64,000 nucleotides of DNA from DASQFI01 sp035633215 (lineage in GTDB: Bacteria > Acidobacteriota > Vicinamibacteria > Vicinamibacterales > SCN-69-37): the NCBI GenBank assembly GCA_035633215.1, contig DASQFI010000062.1, positions 62,001 through 126,000 on the forward strand. Reading direction: 5' to 3'. The first letter of the stretch is position 1. Each line of letters begins with the position of its first letter. Both the position numbers and the translations under genes were made by a program. This document shows positions 49,478-56,768 of this stretch, piece after piece. The notes below the pieces were generated by a model, which saw only the letters and a list, made by a program, of their open reading frames with translations, was not told the DNA's origin and did not search any database.

Positions 49478-49612
49478 TGGCACTTCCCGGCCCACCCCTG
49501 CTCCCAACATTTGACGCTAACCGGCGCAACCCGCCTGACTCCTATCGCTGGCCGTAGGTCGCAGATGAGGTCCGGCCCTCCGTCACTGAATACGACGTGT
49601 GGCGGGGTGTGT

Positions 49613-49713
49613 TTAAGGCCGTTCTCACTTCCACGCAGTGCGAAACGGCACCGAATCGCGGACAGGTGGCAGAATTCTGCCCGGCGGGCCGCTTCAGGAA
49701 AGTGAGAACGGCC
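49613..49713 (+). mobile_element. 95-bp inverted-repeat element, copy E, at the stop codon of the GT-C/TPR gene
   Basis: Core 49618-49712 with ends GCCGTTCTCACTT and AAGTGAGAACGGC. TTAAG occurs on both sides (49613-49617 and 49714-49718), the best candidate target duplication. The glycosyltransferase stop codon TAA (49716-49714, minus strand) lies inside the right duplicate, so insertion regenerated it. Net insertion is 101 nt. No other ORF is present in the surrounding gap. Confidence 0.83.
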
Positions 49714-52080
49714 TTAAGGAGTCCGACCTGGACCCGGCTGACGGACCGCCGCCGCGACCTGTTTCGCTAATGGATTGTCGGGATCGAGCGCCAGCGCCGC
49801 GCCGGCGTGGATCGCCGCGTCGGCGGGTCGCCCGAGTTTCAGCTCGCAGTAGGCCAGATGCGAGAGCGTGTCCGCATTGGACGAGTCGAGCCGAACGGCC
49901 TCTGCCAGTTCGCGCGCAGCCTCTTCGTAGCGGCCGAGCACCAGGAGGTTGAGGCCGTACTGCTGGCGCGCGCTCGCCTGATCCGGGCGCATGCCGACGG
50001 CGTGCCGAAAGAATGGCTCGGCGGCATCAGGCGCCTTCACTTCCGTGGCGAGCCTTCCCACTCTCAACCACAGCTCGTGGTCGGAATCGTCACTGAGCCT
50101 GATGCGTCGAATGACGTCTGCGGCGGCGCGAAAATCGCCGATGGCGTGGAGGGCGACCGCAAGATCGTAGCCGCCAAGGGGAATCTCGATACCGGCGTCG
50201 AAGCCACGCTGCAAATGCGGCACCGCGTCTTTCGCGCGACCGGCCTTGAGCAGCGCCTGCCCAAGCGCGTACTCGACGGCCGGCTGGCCGGGATCGAGCT
50301 CGTGCGCTTTCGCCAGGTGCGCGATCGCGCGATCCGTCTGATTCACCACCAGCAACTGCATGCCGACGCCGTGGTGCGCCATGCCCGCACGCGGCGCCTG
50401 GGGTTCGAACCTCGCGACCCACTGTTCGGCCTCGTCGTATCTGCCAAGAATGACGAGACGCTGCGCCATCCGCAGTCCCTCCTCCCACCGGCCGTCGTGC
50501 AGCCCATGGCGCCAGTTGGCGAGCGCGAACAGGACCACGAAGACGACAGCGGGCGCGACAAGGATTCGGGCACGTTTTGCTGCAATGGCGCTGATCGCCG
50601 CGTCAACGGCGGCGCCAGCGCCGATGCAGAGCGGAACGAGCAGCGGAAGCCGATAGCGTTCGGCCACGAGAAACACGGCCACCGACGCCGCGTAGCAGGG
50701 AACGAACGATAGCCAGATGAGATAGTCGCCTCGTACATTTCCCAGCCGGACTCTTTCTTCCAGCCGGACTTTTTCCACTACGCGCTTGCGGACACGTGGT
50801 GAGTCTTCGAGCCTCTGGGCCTTTGAGCCTTTGAGCCTTTGAGCCTCCGCGCCTTGGACCGCCGGCTTCGAGCTGCGAGTGGACGGCGCGGCGAAGACCA
50901 GCCCCACGAGGCCCAGCGGCACGAGCAGCCAGGGCCCAACCGCATAAAAACGCAGCATCGTCTCTGCGTCGTACGCATAAAAAGGATAGCTGTAGGGCAG
51001 CGCGATGTGCTGCGCGTTGAACACGTAGCCGAGCTTGCGCGCAAACAGCTTGATCGCCGCGCCCGGGTGCTGCCTGATCCACGTCCACGCGAGCCCGAAG
51101 AAGTAGTCGGACGTCTCGGCCTCGCTGAGGCGGCGCCCGAGCGCCCGCTCGGCGATTCGCCGCGCGTCTCGCTCCTGGCCCGCGATGTTCGGCGTAATCC
51201 CGGGGACCTGGTGATAGAAGCCGGTGGCCGTCTCGCTGTTGCCGATGTAGAAGTTCAGACCGCCGTGCGAAGAGACGAGCGACCACTCGCGCGTCACGAC
51301 GACGTTGCGAATGGCCGCGGGCGCCATGCCGATGAGGAGACCGGCGGCGAGCAACGCGGCAGGCCGGAATCGGCGCGTCACCAGCAGGACCGTCGCGAGA
51401 CCCGCGACAGCCACCGTCATGTTGGGCCGATTCAACGACTGGATGCCGAACACCAGTCCGGAGAGGAGGAACCATCGATCACTCTTCAATGCTCGCGGGG
51501 CCCCACCCCCGCTCGCGCGCGCTCCGGCGCTCGCCGACTCGCTATCCTCCTTTTCTCTCGCTGGGGCCCCACCCCCAGCGATGAGGCTGAAGGCTCCGCG
51601 CGGGCCGCGGGCGCTTTGACCGCGGCGGAGCGCCAACGTCAGACAGAGCAAGGCCGCCGACGTGAGGAACACATCGATCGAGGCCTGAAGGATGAGCGCC
51701 TCGTAGAACGTGAAGAGCCCCGTGAACGCGGCGAAGACGGCGGCCACCCTCGCCGCGCGCTCGCCAAACCATTCCCGGGCCATGACGAAAATGAACCCGA
51801 CAGCGGCCGTCCCCAGAAAAATCTGGATCAGGCGGGCGGCTGTGAACGAGTCGGTGGCGAAAAGAATCGCGGCGAGAACGTAGATATAGAGCGGCGAGAC
51901 GTAGTAGAGGCCGGGACCGAGGCCGATGTCACCGGCGACCACCCTCCGGGCCAGCTCGGCGTAGGCCGTCGTATCCAGGCCGACGTCGGGCTGGACGAGC
52001 GGGTGGTCCCTCAATTGAAGGACCACGACGAGTTTGAGGACGAAGACGCCTGTGAGGAAGCAGACGAGAGCCGTTCTCAC
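49714..52080 (-). CDS. GT-C-fold membrane glycosyltransferase with C-terminal TPRs
   Basis: 788 residues. About ten to twelve helices (residues 1-520) with the dolichol-phosphate-mannose/ArnT-like layout: LDTTAYAELARRVVAGDIG carries the catalytic Asp after helix 1, and LNRPNM follows. Residues about 560-788 are TPRs. Such enzymes transfer a sugar from a polyprenyl phosphate on the outer face of the membrane. The GTG start 52080 is the right end of repeat element F, and helix 1 (VCFLTGVFVLKLVVVL) begins at once, so no later start would work. Two loops contain repeats: an intragenic palindrome (51490-51605) and GCCTTTGA units (50783-50850). Confidence 0.85.
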   Translation of the reverse strand: MRTALVCFLTGVFVLKLVVVLQLRDHPLVQPDVGLDTTAYAELARRVVAGDIGLGPGLYYVSPLYIYVLAAILFATDSFTAARLIQIFLGTAAVGFIFVMAREWFGERAARVAAVFAAFTGLFTFYEALILQASIDVFLTSAALLCLTLALRRGQSARGPRGAFSLIAGGGAPAREKEDSESASAGARASGGGAPRALKSDRWFLLSGLVFGIQSLNRPNMTVAVAGLATVLLVTRRFRPAALLAAGLLIGMAPAAIRNVVVTREWSLVSSHGGLNFYIGNSETATGFYHQVPGITPNIAGQERDARRIAERALGRRLSEAETSDYFFGLAWTWIRQHPGAAIKLFARKLGYVFNAQHIALPYSYPFYAYDAETMLRFYAVGPWLLVPLGLVGLVFAAPSTRSSKPAVQGAEAQRLKGSKAQRLEDSPRVRKRVVEKVRLEERVRLGNVRGDYLIWLSFVPCYAASVAVFLVAERYRLPLLVPLCIGAGAAVDAAISAIAAKRARILVAPAVVFVVLFALANWRHGLHDGRWEEGLRMAQRLVILGRYDEAEQWVARFEPQAPRAGMAHHGVGMQLLVVNQTDRAIAHLAKAHELDPGQPAVEYALGQALLKAGRAKDAVPHLQRGFDAGIEIPLGGYDLAVALHAIGDFRAAADVIRRIRLSDDSDHELWLRVGRLATEVKAPDAAEPFFRHAVGMRPDQASARQQYGLNLLVLGRYEEAARELAEAVRLDSSNADTLSHLAYCELKLGRPADAAIHAGAALALDPDNPLAKQVAAAVRQPGPGRTP
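50783..50850. repeat. In-frame GCCTTTGA octamer repeat
   Basis: Three clean and several degenerate 8-bp units, read on the coding strand as AEAQRLKGSKAQRLEDS in a loop between membrane helices of the GT-C/TPR protein. An 8-bp unit must shift phase, and the interruptions keep the frame open. Confidence 0.65.
51490..51605 (+). repeat. Intragenic palindromic element, copy 2 (in GT-C/TPR gene)
   Basis: 116 bp with two GGGGCCCC palindromes; the plus strand matches the minus strand of 33456-33573 over nearly its whole length (shared blocks GCGCTCCGGCGCTCGC, CCCAGCGATGAGGCTGAAGG). Translated in the host as RGPRGAFSLIAGGGAPA...ASGGGAPRA in a loop between helices. Confidence 0.83.
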
Positions 52081-52166
52081 TTTCCTGTAGCGGCCCGTCG
52101 GGCAGAATTCAGCCCATCTGTCCGTGATTCGAGCGGTTTAGCACTTCGCGGAAGTGAGAACGGCTC
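52066..52166 (-). mobile_element. 95-bp inverted-repeat element, copy F, supplying the GT-C/TPR start codon
   Basis: Core 52070-52164. On the minus strand an upstream frame (GTG CAA AAG TGT AAG CTT, MQKCKL) enters after CTT, reads EPFSLPRSAKPLESR... and ends at TGA 52079-52077, which overlaps GTG 52080 (GTGA). Deleting the 101 nt joins MQKCKL to VCFLTGVFVLKL, a sensible original N-terminus. The flanking duplication is imperfect (CTTG/CTCG). The interior is about 90% like copy A. Confidence 0.85.
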
Positions 52167-52196
52167 AAGCTTACACTTTTGCACGCGATCGGCGCC

Positions 52197-52225
52197 TTGA
52201 CCGCCATTGTACGTCGGAGTAGGAT
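52197..52225 (+). promoter_or_regulatory. Probable sigma-70-type promoter of the second TonB receptor
   Basis: TTGACC (52197-52202), a 17-bp spacer and TAGGAT (52220-52225) match a -35/-10 pair. The transcript would have a leader of about 105 nt before ATG 52337, with AAGGAGG at 52324-52330 as ribosome binding site. Confidence 0.5.
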
Positions 52226-52336
52226 TCATGCACCCTGCGGCTGTGGAGACGTCTGTCCGGCGTCCAATTGCGTGCCGGCAGCCGCTCCCGCCTTGTTCCG
52301 TCGTGATTGCCGTAGAAAGTCCCAAGGAGGATAAGA

Positions 52337-55300
52337 ATGATGCGTGTCTTCCGAGGCGTCCTGCTTTGTGCAGGCATCCTCGCCATGACTGCCGGAGCGG
52401 CCCACGCGCAAGCGCTTGGCTCGATCTTCGGCAAGGTCACAGATCCGTCCGGCAGCATCCTGCCGGGTGTGACTGTGACGGTATCAGGCCCCTCGCTCCA
52501 GCGGCCGCTCGTGGCCACGACGACCGAGACCGGGGCGTATCAGTTTCCGAGCGTACCCATTGGCACGTACACCGTGACGTTCGAGCTCGCCAGCTTTAGA
52601 AAAGCGGCGCGCCAGAACGTGATCGTCGAGACCGGCTTCAACGCGCAAATCGATATGAAACTGGCGATCGGCCAGGTGTCCGAAGAGGTGACGGTCACGG
52701 CGGCTTCGCCCGTGGTCGACACGAAGAAGACCACGACCGGTCAGGTGTTCACGAGGGAGATCTTCGAGAGCATTCCAACGGCACGCGACCCGTGGCAGAT
52801 CATCGGCATGACCCCCGGGGTGCAGGCCGGTCTGAACGTCGGCGGGTCATCGTCCGGCCAGCAGGTTGGCCTCTCGGTGTACGGCACGAGCGGCAACGTC
52901 CAGTGGAACCGTGAAGGCGGATCGATCACGGACCTCTCGTCGAACTCATCGCCGGCCTACTTCAACTTCGACTCGTTCGAGCAGATCCAGGTGGTGACGG
53001 GCGGCGGCGACGTCTCGGTGCAGTCGAGCGGCCTCAGCATCAACCTGGTGACCAAGAGCGGGAGCAACATATTCAAGGGCACGGCGGTCGCCACGTTCGA
53101 AAACGACAAGACGCAGTCTGGCAACGTGTCACGGCAGTTGTTCGAGTCGGGGCAGGGCGGCTTCCTGTCGGGCAATCCGATTAAGGAGATCTCGAACTAT
53201 TCGGTCGAGTACGGCGGGCCGATCAAGCGCAACCGCCTCTGGTGGTGGGCCGCCGCGGACAGACAAGACATCAACGCCGGCGTCATCAATTTCTTCGACG
53301 CGGGTGCGGGCGGCTTGTGCAGCGAGCTGATTGCCGCGCAACGGCAGGGGTCAGCGGCGCTCGGCGCAGTGGCCACCTACGACCGGCTCGAGGACGTCCA
53401 GAAATGCTTGAGCAACGACAAGACGCTCATCAAGAACGTGGAATGGAAATTCAACTACCAGCTCAACGCGTCGAACAAGTTCCAGTACTTGTTCTCGAGC
53501 GACAACAAGTACCGTAACGCCCGCGGCGCGAGCGCCACGACGCTGAAGGAAGCGACCACCCAGCAGACCAGCGACAAGCCGTGGGGGTTCCCGCTCCCGC
53601 AGCACCTGCTCACGCACACGTGGATTCTGACCGATCGCCTGGTCTTCAATAACCAGTTCACCTACTCACACGGCGGGTTCTTCCTGGACTACCAGGACGT
53701 CCCACCGCAAGGGGACTGCCTCCAGAGCCGGTTCATCGGGAACACCAATTACGACGACTACCTGACCGGCAGCCGCGCGAATCCGGCCTGCCTGTTCAAC
53801 GTGCAATCGTTGAGCAACCGCACCACCGGCTTCAACGCCCGATCGCTGACCTCGACCTACCAGACCGATCGGCACTCGTGGGAAGCCAAGACCGACGGGA
53901 CCTACTTCCTGACGAACATGCTCGGCGGCGACCACAGCCTGAAATTCGGCCTCGGCTGGCGCCGGCATCCGATCCGGACGTACTCGCACTACAGCGGCGG
54001 CGCGCGTGCCACCCTGCAGTGCGTGGGGAACCTATCGGCCAATTGCGGAGCCGGCGTGCCTGTCGCCCCTGGGTCGGCCAGCGGGTTCGTGGTGCGCCAG
54101 GCGACGCTCTACCGCGATAACTTGCTCAACAACGACTGGTGGACCTATAACGGGTACCTCCAGGATTCGTACAGCCGCGGCCGGTGGCGCATCAACGGCG
54201 GCCTGCGGTACGACTGGCAAACGTCCAAATACCTGGGCGGGTGCGTGGCGAACAATCCGCTTCGCCCCGACCTCCTGCCGTCGCAGTGCGAGAACGGCAC
54301 GGACCGGTCGACGGTTCTCGACCCCGTCACGGGCCTGCTCAAGGTGGACGCGAATGGCGTGCCCATTACGGAGAAGATCCCGTCCTTCGCCAACTTCGCG
54401 CCGCGTGTCTCGGTGATCTACGACCTCAGTGGCACCGGGAAGACGTCGGTTCGGGCGAGCTACTCGCTCTACTACCAGACCAAGATCACGCTGGCCAACA
54501 GCCTCGGGGGCTTGGCCGAGCAGACGGCGCTCACGTGGGGGACCAACCAGAACAGCGGCGCCTGCAGCACGACCGCTGGCGCGTCCTGCTGGCTCGACAA
54601 CAACCTGGACGGCCTGATCCAGGCCAGCGAGCTCATCGGCACGCCGTCGACGAGCAACGCGCGCTTCGATCTCAATACGGGAATCTTGAGGCCGGCGGGA
54701 AACGTCGTTTCTCCCGATACGAAGATCGGCCGGACGCGCGAGTTCATCACCGGGCTTCAGCACGAGCTGATCCCGAATCTCGCGGTGGGCGTGGAGTACA
54801 TCTATCGCAAATACGATCGCGGGACGGCAGGCTACACGGTCGGCTACCAGCCGGGCGCGCCGCTCTTCCCGCTGTCGCAGCTCTACGTCGGACCGCTCAC
54901 CTACACCGACCCCGTGACCGGCCTGTCAGCACCCTACTGGGAAATCTGCCAGGGCTGCCAGCGGCCGTCGGGCGTCGCCAGCATCACGATGACGAGCCTC
55001 AATTACAACGTCTACCAGGGGTTCGTCACGACCGTCAACAAGCGGTTCAGCGACCGCTGGATGTTGAACAGTTCGCTCACCGTGCAGACCAACCCTGGGT
55101 ACACCGAGCACCAGGTCAACCCGACAGGCCTGGAGTTCCAGAACGGCGTCAGCACGCTCGCGCGCTATCTCTTCAAGCTGAACGGCAGCTACGCGGCGCC
55201 GTGGGGGATCAACGTCGCGGCGAACTGGAACGTCAACGACGGCGCCACTCGCACACGGACGCTCAACGGGCCGGGGAGTGTCTACGGCGGCGTGAATGCC

Positions 55301-55603
55301 TCCGGCGCGGCGACGACACTCAGCGGGAACCAGCAGCCATACAACACGCTGAGAATCGAGGCGGCCGATGCGACGAGGCTCGATCTGATCAACCTGCTCG
55401 ACCTCGGGGTCCACAAGGTGATCGCGCTCCGCGGCGGAAAGAACCGGGTCAAGGTGATGGCGGATCTCTTCAACGTCTTCAACATCGCCACGATCAGAGG
55501 ATACTCAACCGACGCCAACAACCTCAGCCACGCGAGCTACAACGCGCCGAACAGCATCGTGCCGCCGCGGGTGTTCCGCATCGGCGCGCAGCTTTCGTTC
55601 TAG
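52337..55603 (+). CDS. TonB-dependent receptor with N-terminal carboxypeptidase-regulatory-like domain, second copy
   Basis: 1088 residues; AAGGAGG 6 bp before ATG 52337 decides the start. Signal peptide ending AAHAQA, CarboxypepD_reg-like domain (about 28-115: KVTDPSGSILPGVTVTVSG, GAYQFPSVPIGTY), plug (about 120-240: IPTARDPWQIIGMTPGVQ, NREGGSITDLSSNSSPAYFNFD), and a barrel ending FRIGAQLSF. Its barrel is about a hundred residues longer than its paralogue's. Ligand unknown. It is monocistronic: its own promoter precedes it and a strong terminator follows. Confidence 0.93.
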   Translation: MMRVFRGVLLCAGILAMTAGAAHAQALGSIFGKVTDPSGSILPGVTVTVSGPSLQRPLVATTTETGAYQFPSVPIGTYTVTFELASFRKAARQNVIVETGFNAQIDMKLAIGQVSEEVTVTAASPVVDTKKTTTGQVFTREIFESIPTARDPWQIIGMTPGVQAGLNVGGSSSGQQVGLSVYGTSGNVQWNREGGSITDLSSNSSPAYFNFDSFEQIQVVTGGGDVSVQSSGLSINLVTKSGSNIFKGTAVATFENDKTQSGNVSRQLFESGQGGFLSGNPIKEISNYSVEYGGPIKRNRLWWWAAADRQDINAGVINFFDAGAGGLCSELIAAQRQGSAALGAVATYDRLEDVQKCLSNDKTLIKNVEWKFNYQLNASNKFQYLFSSDNKYRNARGASATTLKEATTQQTSDKPWGFPLPQHLLTHTWILTDRLVFNNQFTYSHGGFFLDYQDVPPQGDCLQSRFIGNTNYDDYLTGSRANPACLFNVQSLSNRTTGFNARSLTSTYQTDRHSWEAKTDGTYFLTNMLGGDHSLKFGLGWRRHPIRTYSHYSGGARATLQCVGNLSANCGAGVPVAPGSASGFVVRQATLYRDNLLNNDWWTYNGYLQDSYSRGRWRINGGLRYDWQTSKYLGGCVANNPLRPDLLPSQCENGTDRSTVLDPVTGLLKVDANGVPITEKIPSFANFAPRVSVIYDLSGTGKTSVRASYSLYYQTKITLANSLGGLAEQTALTWGTNQNSGACSTTAGASCWLDNNLDGLIQASELIGTPSTSNARFDLNTGILRPAGNVVSPDTKIGRTREFITGLQHELIPNLAVGVEYIYRKYDRGTAGYTVGYQPGAPLFPLSQLYVGPLTYTDPVTGLSAPYWEICQGCQRPSGVASITMTSLNYNVYQGFVTTVNKRFSDRWMLNSSLTVQTNPGYTEHQVNPTGLEFQNGVSTLARYLFKLNGSYAAPWGINVAANWNVNDGATRTRTLNGPGSVYGGVNASGAATTLSGNQQPYNTLRIEAADATRLDLINLLDLGVHKVIALRGGKNRVKVMADLFNVFNIATIRGYSTDANNLSHASYNAPNSIVPPRVFRIGAQLSF

Positions 55604-55650
55604 AGGTCGTTGAGGTCAGACCGGCGGACGGCCGCCGGAAACACACACGG

Positions 55651-55686
55651 ACGGGCCCGGGCGAAAAGTCCGGGCCCGTTTTTTTT
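55651..55686 (+). terminator. Intrinsic terminator of the second TonB receptor gene
   Basis: 10-bp stem ACGGGCCCGG / CCGGGCCCGT with a 9-nt loop followed by eight T residues (55679-55686), 48 bp after the stop codon. Confidence 0.92.
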
Positions 55687-55721
55687 GTATCCTGCTCCGG
55701 AGCGGGGCAAGAAGGGCAAAG

Positions 55722-56687
55722 GTGCGGAAGGCGCTGACGGTTGTCTCCTTATTTTCAAAAACGATGGCCAGCGCCAGCGCGTTCCAGACCTTTGCCCTTT
55801 GCCCCTTGCCCTTTGCCCTTCTCATCTGGGGCCTGGCTGCAGGCGTCGTCCACTCTCAAAACCAGCCGCCGGCGCGTCTCGACACCTCGGCACAAGCCGT
55901 CGTCGATGCCGCGTCCGCCTACGTGAAGGAGTACCAGGACCAGTTGACGTACGTCCTGGCCGACGAGATCTACATCCAGCAGATCCGGAACCAGGTCCCG
56001 CTCGACAGGACCATGCCGCGGTCGCGGAGGCTCAAGAGCGAGTTGTTTTTCATGTTTGGGCCAGCCGATCGCGTCTGGATGGCGATTCGCGATGTGGCGG
56101 AAGTCGACCGCAAGCCTGTTGACCACCGGCCCGATCTGAGAGCGGCACTGCTGACGCTTCCCGCCCCGCAAGTCGCCGGCACGTTCAAGACGTACAACTC
56201 GCGGTTCAACCTCGGACGCGTGATCCGGAACTTCAACGAGCCGACCCTGAGCCTGCTGGTGCTCGACTCGCGGTACCGCGACAGCGTGACGTTCGAACGG
56301 AAGCGCATCCAGCGGACGGCCGGAACGACCCTCGTGACGCTCGCCTTCAGCGAGCGGAAGCCGCCGTGGCTGATTCGCGATTTGAGCCTGAGACCCGTCT
56401 TCTCACAGGGAGAGCTGATTATCGAGGCCGGCACGGGCCGGGTGCGACGGGCCGTCCTCAGGGCGAAGATTGGATCGGTACAGATGGAGCTCACGACCAT
56501 CTACGCGCTGGAGCCGCGGCTGGGCATGTGGGTGCCGGCGCTGTTCCGCGAGCACTATGAAGAAGGGCTGGCACCCAACGATGCCAGGTCGCAACTGCTC
56601 ACGACCCCCGCGCAATTCGAGGACATCACGTGCGAGGCGAAGTACTCGAACTTCCGGCGGTTCGAGACGGCCGCACGGATAAAGTAA
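55722..56687 (+). CDS. Secreted protein of unknown function, signal peptide built from a tandem repeat
   Basis: 321 residues. The hydrophobic core of the signal peptide (FALCPLPFALLIWGLAAG) is encoded by CCCTTTG/CCCCTTG heptamers at about 55790-55825. The mature part begins QNQPPARLDTSAQAVVDAASAYVKEYQDQLTYVLADEIYIQQI and has an alternating-strand body with RVLRNFNEPTLSLLVLD-like and IKPVFSQGELIIEAGTGRVRRAVL-like segments. I recall similar hypothetical proteins beside VWFA genes in Acidobacteria, as here, but no function is known. Confidence 0.72.
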   Translation: MRKALTVVSLFSKTMASASAFQTFALCPLPFALLIWGLAAGVVHSQNQPPARLDTSAQAVVDAASAYVKEYQDQLTYVLADEIYIQQIRNQVPLDRTMPRSRRLKSELFFMFGPADRVWMAIRDVAEVDRKPVDHRPDLRAALLTLPAPQVAGTFKTYNSRFNLGRVIRNFNEPTLSLLVLDSRYRDSVTFERKRIQRTAGTTLVTLAFSERKPPWLIRDLSLRPVFSQGELIIEAGTGRVRRAVLRAKIGSVQMELTTIYALEPRLGMWVPALFREHYEEGLAPNDARSQLLTTPAQFEDITCEAKYSNFRRFETAARIK

Positions 56688-56693
56688 GTTCCA

Positions 56694-56764
56694 GGCCCAA
56701 GGCCCAAGGCCCAAGGCCCAAGGCCCAAGGCCCAAGGCCCAAGGCCCAAGGCCCAAGGCCCAAG
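56694..56764. repeat. Perfect GGCCCAA heptamer array
   Basis: Ten uninterrupted GGCCCAA units between two convergent genes, starting 7 bp after the stop codon of the secreted-protein gene and ending 5 bp before the stop of the VWFA gene at 56769. It is the only perfect array in the window. Confidence 0.93.
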
Positions 56765-56768
56765 GCGA

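Noticed and set aside
49160..49705. Plus-strand ORF crossing the csoR gene and element E
   Set aside because: It is antisense to csoR and ends in element sequence; no independent start signal or domain.
52085..52325. Minus-strand ORF ahead of the GT-C gene as a full gene
   Set aside because: Only its last part (MQKCKL plus element F) makes sense, as a displaced start; the upstream part overlaps the TonB promoter and has no protein character.
56694..56764. Heptamer array as a CRISPR
   Set aside because: There are no spacers: units are contiguous 7-mers and no cas gene is present.
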